Assembly (NCBI GenBank): GCA_000697335.1
Contig: JNEM01014507.1
Location: 1 to 47,748 of the forward strand
Source: Conidiobolus incongruus B7586
Taxonomy: Eukaryota; Entomophthoromycota; Entomophthoromycetes; Entomophthorales; Conidiobolaceae
Length of the DNA: 47,748 bases
Direction of reading: 5' to 3'
Notes under the pieces: model-generated
Databases searched by the model: none
Told to the model about the DNA's origin: nothing
Seen by the model: only the letters and a program-made list of their open reading frames with translations
Made by a program: the position numbers and the translations under genes
Shown here: piece after piece, positions 24,937 to 36,440 of the stretch
Layout: each line of letters starts with the position of its first letter
Position numbering within the stretch: the stretch's first letter is position 1

Positions 24937-26718
24937 ATGATTCAGAATTGTGAATCTGTGAATCAAGCCGACGTATCAAGTACAAGTCAAGATAGTGGCG
25001 TGTCTTGTGACAGGTGTCGGACAAAAAAGGTCCGATGTGGTAGAGAGCTTCCAGAATGTACGAGATGTGTGAAAGCTAAAATTCCATGTAGTTATCCTAA
25101 AGTTAGTCATAGAAGACGTCAACTTCAAAAAATTGAAAATACTGGCAAACTTGTTTTTGATGAAATTCGGCCCAAAAACAAATTTAAGATAAATCAATTT
25201 ATACATAGTGGTACTAATTTTTCAAGCAATCAACTGGTTCCAAGCAAGGCCCCTCAGTTATACTTTTTTACTGAAATCATTCCAATACTATCATCCAACA
25301 TTAGTCCAAGTAACTCTACACTATTCGATGAACCAACTCCTATGAGTTACACTAAAATCCGATTTCAATCTCATCTTATGCTAATGTTATATGGTCAAAT
25401 CATTGATGTTGATCCTATAATTGGAAGGGAGGTGGGGTGGTTTTTTGACCAAATCAAGTTAGGTATGTTTGGCGGATTGACTAAAGCACATTTTAGGATG
25501 GATAACACATGGATAAAGGAGCTATACAATCCAAATTTTAGACAACAGACATTGGATAACTATTTTAAATATTTTCATCACTGGGTTACATATTTCGGTA
25601 AACAGTTATTTTATCAGAGAATTAATCATGTTGAACCAGTATTACTTTCAGTCCTGCTATTTGTAGGATATCAATACACTAATAATCAACACAAGGAACT
25701 ATTGGTATATCTTGAACATTTGGCCCGAATTCAATTGAAAAAGAACTTTTTCAAGACTTCTATATCAACTTGTCAAGCTCTTTTCATCTTCTCATATGCT
25801 ATATTTCTAAGAGGGTTATCACGGCAGTCGCTACGTTATTTTTATCAAGCATGTCAAATGTCTTCAATCCTGGGAATTCATTTAGATATTAAAGGGTTAA
25901 AAGATATTTATCAAAATGAGAGACGGTGCATTCGAAGTATGGCCTTGAGTCATGATCAGCATATTTGCAATACTTTAACTTTACCTCCTTTCTATATCTT
26001 TATGGTCCCTATCGTTTCACAGCTAGATCCAAAATTTCAAACCATTGAGGGTACAGAAGACGTGCAAGAAATATTAGAAGCGGAATGTCTGTGCTTACTT
26101 CGGAATGTATATGATCGTTATTGGATGTCTGCTACTAATCATATGTCAGTATTTACTTTGAAGAATGAACTAAAGAGTAGTAATCTTAATTCAGAGCAAC
26201 TTCAAAGATGCTGTCATTTTTTGGGCAAACTATTTGACTACTGTTTAGTTAAGAGTTGTAATGAATTCTTGTATTTATCTTTACGATATCCCTCTCCGGA
26301 ACATTTACCTACCATTCAAAAATATGTTTGGATCTTTACCTGTATGTATCATCAATGGACTCTCCTTGTTCATACGCAGCAACCACCAGAATTCGATCCT
26401 GTTACCAATATGGTCGATTATCACACTTTAAGAGCTTTGAAAGCGGTCAAAAGTATCTATAATATTTCACAATGTAATCCAGAGAGTGGATTGTACATGT
26501 TTTACCATTATTTATCAGCAATATCATTTTTCTATGTAAAATTGTATTTAAATTCCGAACAAAATGAAGCATTCCGAGATGAAATCTTGGTTGAGTTGAG
26601 CAACATCTACAACCTATTTTTAAGATATAAGAGAGATTACTCTCTTCCTGACGATACTTTGGATGCTTTGAATGAGATATTAAAATTATTGAAGCTTAAA
26701 ATAATCGTTGAACAATAA
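24937..26718 (+). CDS. Zn(II)2Cys6 transcription factor, copy 3 (intact)
   Basis: This is a single-exon gene of 593 residues. An open frame continues seven codons upstream to 24916, but the first ATG is 24937. The zinc cluster is complete (Cys24, 27, 34, 41, 44, 51; CDRCRTKKVRC and CTRCVKAKIPC), followed by the basic SHRRRQ. The middle homology-like region runs from about residue 209 to 320 and the C-terminal helical region carries on to the end. It is expected to act in the nucleus as a DNA-binding regulator; no target can be deduced. From 25493 to about 26708 it is nearly identical to copy 4 (32315-33530), with about four substitutions and no indel, whereas sequence just upstream differs far more. 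This points to gene conversion. Confidence 0.9.
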   Translation: MIQNCESVNQADVSSTSQDSGVSCDRCRTKKVRCGRELPECTRCVKAKIPCSYPKVSHRRRQLQKIENTGKLVFDEIRPKNKFKINQFIHSGTNFSSNQLVPSKAPQLYFFTEIIPILSSNISPSNSTLFDEPTPMSYTKIRFQSHLMLMLYGQIIDVDPIIGREVGWFFDQIKLGMFGGLTKAHFRMDNTWIKELYNPNFRQQTLDNYFKYFHHWVTYFGKQLFYQRINHVEPVLLSVLLFVGYQYTNNQHKELLVYLEHLARIQLKKNFFKTSISTCQALFIFSYAIFLRGLSRQSLRYFYQACQMSSILGIHLDIKGLKDIYQNERRCIRSMALSHDQHICNTLTLPPFYIFMVPIVSQLDPKFQTIEGTEDVQEILEAECLCLLRNVYDRYWMSATNHMSVFTLKNELKSSNLNSEQLQRCCHFLGKLFDYCLVKSCNEFLYLSLRYPSPEHLPTIQKYVWIFTCMYHQWTLLVHTQQPPEFDPVTNMVDYHTLRALKAVKSIYNISQCNPESGLYMFYHYLSAISFFYVKLYLNSEQNEAFRDEILVELSNIYNLFLRYKRDYSLPDDTLDALNEILKLLKLKIIVEQ

Positions 26719-29700
26719 ATAAATATATTGCATTAGCAATTTCAGTGATTTTTCTGAGTCACTAAAACTGAATATTTCAAAATTTCATTCTTACTTCAAT
26801 TGTATAATAGTTACGCAGATAATAACTGCCTCAGTCAACTGCATCTCGCGTATTAATTCCTTTTAGGATAGCAACCCCTACTATCATCTGGAGCTACTTT
26901 CAAGCTTTTACTTTCTAGACAATGAATATAGCTTCAATTACCTCCAACAAACAATTGATCTATAAAAAGACTGATATTAGAATTCCTTTTCTCTCATCCG
27001 ATTAAATATTAATATCTCAATTTCTGGTCAAACTCTCAATACAGTCTGCGAACTACGACTACCACATAAATCTAAATTTCGCTATCTCACATTCATTTTG
27101 CTACCACATACAATCAATACTTCAGCAGTATCATAAAATTTATTATTCCGTTTTAACTATTATTCTAAATATAAGAATCGAGCAAATTATTTTATAAAAT
27201 ATTTAGTAAAATAGTTAATAATATTATCTTTGTATGTTGAATGATATTTATTTAAAATATAATGGATTTTTTTAGATAATTATATGTAAAAATGCTAAAT
27301 ATACATAAAAAATTAAAATTGATAAGTTTTAATAAATTTGAAACTGGTTTGGTGAAAATTTTAGAAAATTTATTTTGTATTAATATAAATTAATTGTTGA
27401 AATTGAATTGTGTTTTATGACTATTTAAACTATAAATTTATATATTATATTCATTTAATATACTACTATATTAATAAAGCTTTATTCTTCAAATAATCAT
27501 TAATACCAATGATCATAATTTGCAAGGTAAAGAATCAGCAATAAAATGTCAATATTTATAATAATATGATTTTGTCACTCCAACTGATGGTCATATTTTT
27601 GTAACTATATCAGGATAATTTTTCCAATATTATTCGTTACTAAAAATAATTCTTTTATCTTTTATAATATTATTGCAAAATACTCATAAATTTTTAATTT
27701 CAGTATTTGTATTGATATTTCGGGTTTTGTTAATGTTGCTTGCAATAAATTTCTGAGTAAATATGTTTATTTGATTCTATATTAATCATTTTTTCTATTT
27801 AAATCACTATTTTTTAGAATTAATTATATATAAACATTTTGTAAAGAAAATTATTAGGATAGACTTTAATTATGTTTTGTATTCTGTTTTTTGATGGTTT
27901 TATTAATATATTACAATCCGCTGATTCATATAATAATCTATTTTGATTTTTAGTATCTATTTCGAAAAAAATTTCGTTTAAATCAAATTTGACCAAATTA
28001 CATATATTTTTAATTGTAGATCATATAAATATAATAATATTATATTAATATTATGATATCATTCAAAATCCAGCGAAATTATTAGATTTTTGTACAAAAG
28101 GACGTAAAAATTGATATATATTCAACTAAACATTATATCCAAAAATAAAATATAATCATCAATATAATTATAATGATATATCTTTTTTAACATTATTTAA
28201 TACACACATTCTACAAAATTATATTATAAATGAGACATATAATTGCCAAATTTTCAGTATAAAAAGGGGTTAAAATTACTTGAATTTTATTTTAATATAA
28301 TGAGTAAATATATTGATACACTCTTAATCTTCATTGGATTAGGTGATAGGTCTGTTTTGTTCAAAAATTTAATTTGACTATTAATATTAATTTTGGAAGA
28401 AATATAACCATTATTAATTTGATAATATAAACCTGATTTATGGATATATTAGGTGTTAATTTTGGGTTATATATATGTATATATATTAGATTATTCAATG
28501 TTATACAAATTGATATAAGCGATTTAATTATTTATATTTTATTGGTAGACTTAATTAATCTAAGTTTAAACGATTAAATAATGCATAAATTGTGGTCAAA
28601 ATATTGAGTCATATTGTATTAATTTATGCATATATATTTCAGAGAATATAATCTAATGAATATGCTAATAGGCTTAAAATATATTATATAGTTGTAAAAC
28701 AGAAGCAGGATTCATATATGATAAAGATATTGGTCAAACTTTAGTTAATCGTGAATGAAATTATTAAATATAGCTATTGAGATTAAACCGTGTAAATCAC
28801 TGGAAGCAAACAATGATATTAGCCTTATATTAAATAGACATATTCATCTATCTCATATCAAAAATAAGTTGAATTATACAAGAAAATTAAGAGGAAAAAC
28901 AATTATTAATAAATTGATATTAATTGATAAAATTAATTCTAATTATTATATATCGTGGGATATATATTAAACTGATCAAGTATTGGATATGAAATGAATA
29001 TAGTATAAAATTTGAGATCTATTTTTCTGATATGTTAATTTGATATTTTTCTGAAACAGATAAGAACTATTTGTTAAATGAAATGCTATCATTTTGAAGT
29101 TGCTAGAATTAAAAAATTATAAACGAGTTGGAAAATTTATGACAATGTACACAATATATATCGATATTTTTAACAGGGTAATATTTGAGAAATTAATATT
29201 ACATATTGAATCTGCGTAATATTAATTGCTAATAGACGAAACACTTAAAAATTAATAAATATTGTATATTAGTTCAATTATATTCGAATTTAATTATACA
29301 GAAACACTAAAAAGAAAATTCCAAATTAAATATTATCCTTGAATTACCTATTGTTTAAAAAATGCAGTATCATTTTGTAGAAATTTTTATTTTAGTTATA
29401 TCGGAGGTTTAATTTGATAATTTTTCATCAATTTCAAGTTTGGTTGAGTCACTTTAATAAATATAGAAGAATGATTTGTATGATCAACTTTGATAATTAA
29501 TCAAAAAAAATACTTATTAGATAATAAATAAATTTTAAGATCTTTGTCATATATAACTTTAAATATGAAATATATGTCCCAAGAGTTCCTATTACCAAAA
29601 ATTCTATTTGAAATATTCAAATAAACTTAATAAAAATTTAAATATTGTAGGAGGGAAAATTATAAATTCAATTTTAAAGTTGATTATTAAATAATGAAGA

Positions 29701-30489
29701 AATAGTTTTTATTTGGTTGTATGGGCTATAAAGTTTATATACCATGAATTATTTATAACCCCAAATGTAATTGCAATACATTTTTTATTAGCTTTATATG
29801 GATCTCAAATCTAGGGCATTGTTTGAAAATTAGAGTGGTCATGAACTTGAAATAAACATGCGAAATTTATATTTAATCAATAAAAAGATATACATTCGAA
29901 GTGGAAGGTTAGAAGGTAAAAATACGATTTGTATAAAGTAGGATAGATTTGAAATTTTGCACATATTATAAAAGTCTAACTCACGTGATATAGATTCTGA
30001 AGGGACTTGAAAAAAGATCACACTTTTGAAGTACAATAAGCCACATTGCACCGTATCAATTTTGGCGTAATTCTGCAAATTAAAGTGTCAAATAAGATTG
30101 AGTTGATCAATGCCATATGAATCTACTTAGAGATAGGTTCATTGCCATGCTCTAATAATGTTTATCCTAATATTTAAATTATAATAAAATATATTCATTA
30201 ATGGAAAAGCAATAGACAATAAGACCAGGTTGATAAGATATTTTTCAAAATTTCAAAGATTATAAGTTAAGGAAAATATTAATTAAATAATAGTATAATT
30301 GAACTACACAATGCATAATCCAGATGCAGCTTTAATTTATATGAAGGAACCTCAAAAGGATAAAATTATTTCAAAAGTGATCCAATCATATGTATAGTTG
30401 TATATTTTATTAAAATTTCAAATATAAATATGATTGATATTTCAATAATAGCAAATTTTTAAACTTTTATCATTTATTATGATTTAAAG
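26719..30489. other. Intergenic between zinc-cluster copies 3 and 4
   Basis: There is no convincing gene. About 26800-27150 is an island with less A+T and an excess of C over G on the plus strand; its minus-strand frames read protein-like but with many stops. About 29850-30130 is a second, weaker island with similar character. A 71-codon ATG frame at 28755-28970 is AT-driven and unsupported. Confidence 0.35.
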
Positions 30490-33400
30490 CAGTATATCTC
30501 CAATCCCAATAGTTACATCTCAAGCTATGAAAGAAAGTGTGATGTCTTGTGATAGATGTTGTATGCAAAAAGTATGATGTGGAAGGGAGCTTCCTGAGTG
30601 TACAAGGTGCTTGAAAGCTAACACTCAATATATTTATTACAAAGGTAGTTATAAAATATGTCAAAGTAAGCAGTTTGAGAATACAGGAAAAGCTGTTTTG
30701 GATTATATTGGTAATAGGAAGTTGATAAAATATTAGTTTAATGATATTATTTTGTAATTTAAATAATAGGAATTTTTTACAATTGAAAAAAAATAAAGAT
30801 TTTAATATATAAAAAGTAAAAATAAATATATATTATAAAATTATTAATTTCTTTTATTTCTAATAACTTTTTGCTATACTTTTAGTAAAAATCTAACACT
30901 TAAAAAATAATTCTTTTTATTAAAGATTGAAATTTGATGTTTTACAAACCAATTAAACTTTCCTGTAGAAATTTTTTTCTTGTAAGCTGGTTTTTTAATT
31001 GCCTAAAACAATTATAATCACATAGGTTATAATCTAAAGAATATATTAGATATGGTAGTTTTTTCTAGTTATTTTTAATTAGAAAGTTTTTTATAACTTT
31101 AGATTTATATATTTTATAATTATTATACAAAATAATAGGTTTTCTTAAATTATATTGAGAATACTAATTAAAAATAGTTTTATTTAAAAAAAATATAAAG
31201 TTTATTATTAATTATTTTTCTTTTAAAAACTAAATAAAAATAATATATGCTATTATAATTTATTATAATAATTAACATTCACTTAACTATAAAATATTTA
31301 TTTAAAAGAATTTATAAAAAAATTAATTTAACTTAATCTAACACTTTAATTTATATTTTAATAAAGAATTATATAAAAGAATTTAAAATTCATCAATTAT
31401 AATAATTTATTGTAAAAGCTTTAGTTTCTAATTATACTTTAGTAAATTTTATTTAATAATAGCTACTCTAATTTTTTTTAAGTTTTAGTTAAATTATAAG
31501 GTACCTATTTTATATTTTTATTAATTAATTTTAATTTAAACTTTAATATATATAAAATACTTGTGTAACTAATATTAAAGTATTTAAATAATTTTTTAAC
31601 TAAAATAAAAAAGTGTTTTTTAATATAATTTTTTACTTTATTAACAATTAAAAGAATAATAGTTGAAATTAATTTTTTAGATTTTAATAAGTTTTAGGTA
31701 GTTTCTTTTTTAACCTTAAAGTAATTTACCTAGTAATAAATTGTTAATTTAAATAATACTTTATTATTAAAAACTACTTGTAAATTTTAAATGATTTTAA
31801 AAGGTTTGTGGTTAAATTTTATTAATACTAAAATAAAAAACTTTTAATAGTTATTATTTAGTTTAAGCATAATTAAATTAAACAACCAATTTTAAAAAAT
31901 TAATTTTTTAATCAAAAAAAATATTATATATATATATATATAATTCAAAACTATTTATTTTTTTATTTGTTTTGTATATATTTTTTTATTTGAAACTAAT
32001 AATATGTTTGAAAAATCAGAAATTAAAAAATTTCCCATTTCTTTGATTCTATGGTAATAGTAATACCATAACTAAATTGATATTTTGTAAGTATTACTGT
32101 TCAAATATTTTTTCTGATGTTAAGCCAATGTTATCTAATAGAATATTCAATGAACCAACTCCTATGAATTACACTAAAATCTGATTTCAATCTCATCTTA
32201 TGCTAATGTTATATGGTCAAATCATCAATGTTAATCCAAATATCAGAAGGGAAGTGGGATGGTTCTTTGACCAAATCAAGTTAGGTATGTTTGGCAGATT
32301 GACTAAAGCACATCTTAGGATGGATAACACATGGATAAAGGAGCTATACAATCCAAATTTTAGACAACAGACATTGGATAACTATTTTAAATATTTTCAT
32401 CACTGGGTTACATATTTCGGTAAACAGTTATTTTATCAGAGAATTAATCATGTTGAACCAGTATTACTTTCAGTCCTGCTATTTGTAGGATATCAATACA
32501 CTAATAATCAACACAAGGAACTATTGGTATATCTTGAACATTTGGCCCGAATTCAATTGAAAAAGAACTTTTTCAAGACTTCTATATCAACTTGTCAAGC
32601 TCTTTTCATCTTCTCATATGCTATATTTCTAAGAGGGTTATCACGGCAGTCGCTACGTTATTTTTATCAAGCATGTCAAATGTCTTCAATCCTGGGAATT
32701 CATTTAGATATTAAAGGGTTAAAAGATATTTATCAAAATGAGAGACGGTGCATTCGAAGTATGGCCTTGAGTCATGATCAGCATATTTGCAATACTTTAA
32801 CTTTACCTCCTTTCTATATCTTTATGGTCCCTATCGTTTCACAGCTAGATCCAAAATTTCAAACCATTGAGGGTACAGAAGACGTGCAAGAAATATTAGA
32901 AGCGGAATGTCTGTGCTTACTTCGGAATGTATATGATCGTTATTGGATGTCTGCTACTAATCATATGTCAGTATTTACTTTGAAGAATGAACTAAAGAGT
33001 AGTAATCTTAATTCAGAGCAACTTCAAAGATGCTGTCATTTTTTGGGCAAACTATTTGACTACTGTTTAGTTAAGAGTTGTAATGAATTCTTGTATTTAT
33101 CTTTACGATATCCCTCTCCGGAACATTTACCTACCATTCAAAAATATGTTTGGATCTTTACCTGTATGTATCATCAATGGATTCTCCTTGTTCATACGCA
33201 GCAACCACCAGAATTCGATCCTGTTACCAATATGGTCGATTATCACACTTTGAGAGCTTTGAAAGCGGTCAAAAGTATCTATAATATTTCACAATGTAGT
33301 CCAGAGAGTGGATTGTACATGTTTTACCATTATTTATCAGCAATATCATTTTTCTATGTAAAATTGTATTTAAATTCCGAACAAAATGAAGCATTCCGAG

Positions 33401-33540
33401 ATGAAATCTTGGTTGAGTTGAGCAACATCTACAACCTATTTTTAAGATATAAGAGAGATTACTCTCTTCCTGACGATACTTTGGATGCTTTGAATGAGAT
33501 ATTAAAATTATTGAGGCTTAAAATAATTATGCAACCTTAA
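30490..33540 (+). pseudogene. Zinc-cluster paralogue copy 4, split by an AT-rich insertion
   Basis: The 5' part (about 30490-30760) holds a decayed zinc cluster (MSCDRC, then CGRELPECTRC) with a stop before the third cysteine and loss of the sixth cysteine. It is followed by about 1.3 kb of AT-saturated DNA. Family similarity resumes near 32100 (NEPTPMNYTKI) with a stop at the position of an Arg codon (CGA to TGA). From the ATG at 32200 a 446-codon frame stays open to 33540 and covers the whole middle and C-terminal region. From 32315 it matches copy 3 almost perfectly at a constant offset of 6822 bp. The DNA-binding domain is lost, so any product would lack the zinc cluster. I infer a dead locus whose 3' part was overwritten by copy 3. 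A DNA-binding-deficient product cannot be excluded. Confidence 0.85.
30760..32060. repeat. AT-saturated decayed repeat, copy 2, inside zinc-cluster copy 4
   Basis: About 1.3 kb with nearly no G or C interrupts the zinc-cluster paralogue. Its right half (31350-32058) aligns in the same orientation with 60-830. The right limit is near a short inverted repeat (ATGGTA...TACCAT, about 32051-32069). The class is not recognisable. The composition, rich in TpA, could come from C-to-T decay such as repeat-induced point mutation, but this is inference. Confidence 0.6.
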
Positions 33541-33647
33541 ATAAAATTACTATATTAATCATTTTCCCCATTTTTCTAACATATTTGAATAAATTATAAG
33601 AATTATTCATTTATCATTATTAAATGATTATATTGAATATTTAAATC

Positions 33648-33688
<41 letters not shown>

Positions 33689-34687
33689 TTTCTCAGATAT
33701 CTTTGATAATTAAAAACTAATTTGAAATTTTCTTTGTTCTAGAAATATATCAGATATTTCAATTTATTCTTTCAATTTAAAAGCTTTATATTTTTAATCA
33801 ATTTTTTAAATTTATACTTAGCATGTATAGATTTGAAGATCCCAATACTCATTCACAAAGAACAAAAATCAAATGATTATGTTCAGTATTACAATTTTTT
33901 TATGTAGATTTTGGATGTGTTTCATTTGATAAACTGGGATTTTCCCCAAGAAGATTATATCTCAAATTTTTAATAATATTCATATATCATAAATTATGAA
34001 GTTATAAAATTCTCAAATATATTCACTAAGACACTAGTAACTAATTTTGAAAAGCACACATTTTGTCAAATCTTTTAATATAAGATTATGAAAAAGGTGA
34101 AATAAAACTAAAAATATTTCGTATATTAGATATGATTCAAAATAATATTTTGTTTTACTCTATAACAAAAGGATAATCAATGATTCAGTGTTTTTAATGT
34201 TATTTTAAAAAATCTTGATTGATTTTTATGTTTCATATAATTTTTTAACAGTTGATAAACAACTCTATTGGAGAGAAATAAGGTTCATAATCTAAATACA
34301 TATTTAATTAAAAATCATATTCAGTTTAATACAATATTTATATTTCTTAAATATTTCAGGGCAGATGTATGTAATTAATATTTGAATTTATCAATATATA
34401 TATTGTATACACCTATAATAAAATGAATTGCATCATAAAAGTTTCAAGTGAGATTTATTAGCACTTATTAAACGATTTTTTTGTTTTGGTAGAATTTATT
34501 CATTAGTATAATGAATGCACAGACTGATAATATTAAAATACAGGAGTGAGATAAGAATATACTGTTTTGTTAACAAAAATGAATTCAATTTTCAAGAAAA
34601 TTTTTATATAATTCTACCTGAATTAGTTACTCAATTATAGTATAGTTGGAAAGTTATCTGGTTGATTATTCGTTTTAATGTTTATAA
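33541..34687. other. Intergenic with TTA microsatellite
   Basis: No gene was found. A pure (TTA)13 microsatellite occupies 33648-33686, just 3' of the converted paralogue. The remainder is AT-rich. Confidence 0.4.
33648..33686. repeat. (TTA)13 microsatellite
   Basis: Thirteen uninterrupted TTA units sit about 110 bp downstream of the copy 4 stop codon. It is useful as a polymorphic marker; no function is implied. Confidence 0.95.
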
Positions 34688-36440
34688 ATGCTTCAATCGA
34701 AAGTAATACAGGGTCAAATTGAAAAGGATTCCATAATTCAAATTAGTAATATATCCTGTAAAAAGTGCCGTCGGGGAAAGACTCATTGTACAACAGAACT
34801 GCTAAAATGTAAAGCATAGGTTAAACTCGATGCTCTGTGTATACGTCCTAATATAACTCATAAGAGACATACCATACAAAAATTTAAAGGTATGAGAAAA
34901 ATTATAGTTAATCCTCTAGATCGATCTAGTAGATCTAAATTGACCAAATCTGTAGATAAAAGTGATATATCTAATTTTAGGATCTTATCTACTTCGATCA
35001 ATACTATAACTTTCAAGTTCAAAATTATGCCATCTCAATTATCCAAAAGCATTTCTGTAGAATCCATAATTTTACACCAAGATACAGCATCGTGTCAGCC
35101 AGAAACTCGGTTTCAGTTACATTTGATATTGATACTACTTGGTTAAATGGTTCACAACAACTCTAATATTAGTAATGTGGGACGGTTCCTTGATACAATC
35201 AAATTGGGTATAATCGGTGTGTTTATTTTATCACAAATCAAACTTGATTTCATCTCGATCAAACAGTGATACAAACTCCGATTTAAACAAGCATTGGATG
35301 ATTATTTTAATTATTTTGATTCTTTTAATGTACATTTTAGCATTCAATTATTTTATGAAAACATTCATAATGTGGACCCTATATTACCTTTTGTAATTAT
35401 TTTCATCGGCTATTGTTATCCGTACAAAATGCATATTTATTGAAATATTTGAAACATATACCTAAATTCACCTCAGTAAAAACTTTTTCGAGAATTCCAA
35501 ATCAAATTTGCTAAGCTCTTCCAATTTTTTGCTGTTGATGCTATTTCGTGGCATAGTCAAACAACCATTATCTTATTTTAATTAGCTGTGTCGAATCTCT
35601 TCTATTCTGGCGATCCATTTGGATATTCATGACTTGCAAGCTATTTATCAGCATGAAAGAAGATGTATTCGGAGTATGATGATATTTTAAGACCAACATA
35701 TGACTACAATCATAAATCTTCCTTCAAAATGTATATCTATTCTACCTCTTGTATCTAATTTGGAATCAAAATTTCAAGTTATTGGAGGTATACAAGGTGA
35801 TCTTGAAATGATTGAAGCGGAATGTATATGTTTTACTCGATAGTATATGTTAAACATTGGATGCCAACAACGAGTCTCATGCGTCAATTCTATTTACAAT
35901 ATGATTTACGAAGCAATAAACTCACACAGGAGGTACTACATACAAATTTCAATGACTTCGGAAAATTGTGTGACTAATATTTGGTGAAATCGCATGGTTA
36001 GTTTTTGATGTTAACTAGTCTCTATCCCTTCCAAGAGCATTTGCCCATCATTCAAAAGTACTAATAGTTATTGACTTCTTTGTATCACTAATGGATCCTC
36101 TTGATTCACTCTCAACAGCCCCCGAAATTACATCCTCAATCCAAGGAAATAGATAGTTCCAGTCAAAGATCGGTATAAGCAATGAAAAGTATATTTAGGA
36201 TTGTACAATGCAGTCCTATCAGTACTCTTACTATATATTACCACTAATTAATTGTAATATCATTCTTTTATTTTAGCCTTTAAACTCTCAATTAAACTAA
36301 ATTTTTCAAAATGAAATCCAGGGAAAATTGTGTGAAATTATTAAATTTGTTTTAAATTTAAGAGAGAACATTCCTTTATAAATGATACTTTCAACTCTTT
36401 GAAAGAAGTTAAAGGTATTGAAATTAGAATCAAGTATTGA
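34688..36440 (+). pseudogene. Zinc-cluster paralogue copy 5, broken and most diverged
   Basis: From an ATG at 34688 the frame reads through a zinc-cluster-like segment: SCKKCRRGKTHC then LLKC, with the expected CX2CX6CX6C spacing. The fifth cysteine position is a TAG stop; the sixth cysteine is present six codons on. An 84-codon open piece (34892-35146) has no close match to other copies until ETRFQLHLILILL. Further pieces match the family: GRFLDTIKLG, QALDDYFNYF, ILAIHLDIHDLQAIYQHERRCIRSM, FQVIGG and EAECICF. Many stops and shifts follow up to 36440. I infer the oldest dead member of the array. Confidence 0.85.

Noticed and set aside
28755-28970. 71-codon plus-strand ORF with ATG
   Set aside because: The content is dominated by I, N, K and L as expected from AT-rich random sequence. 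No motif or promoter context.
29839-30078. 79-codon minus-strand frame
   Set aside because: It starts at TTG and has no recognisable domain. The local rise in GC is noted under the intergenic entry only.
31923-31943. TA dinucleotide run as a promoter
   Set aside because: It is simple sequence inside a decayed AT-saturated repeat.
34892-35146. 84-codon ORF as an independent small gene
   Set aside because: It is an open piece inside broken zinc-cluster copy 5, with the zinc-cluster segment just upstream in the same frame.
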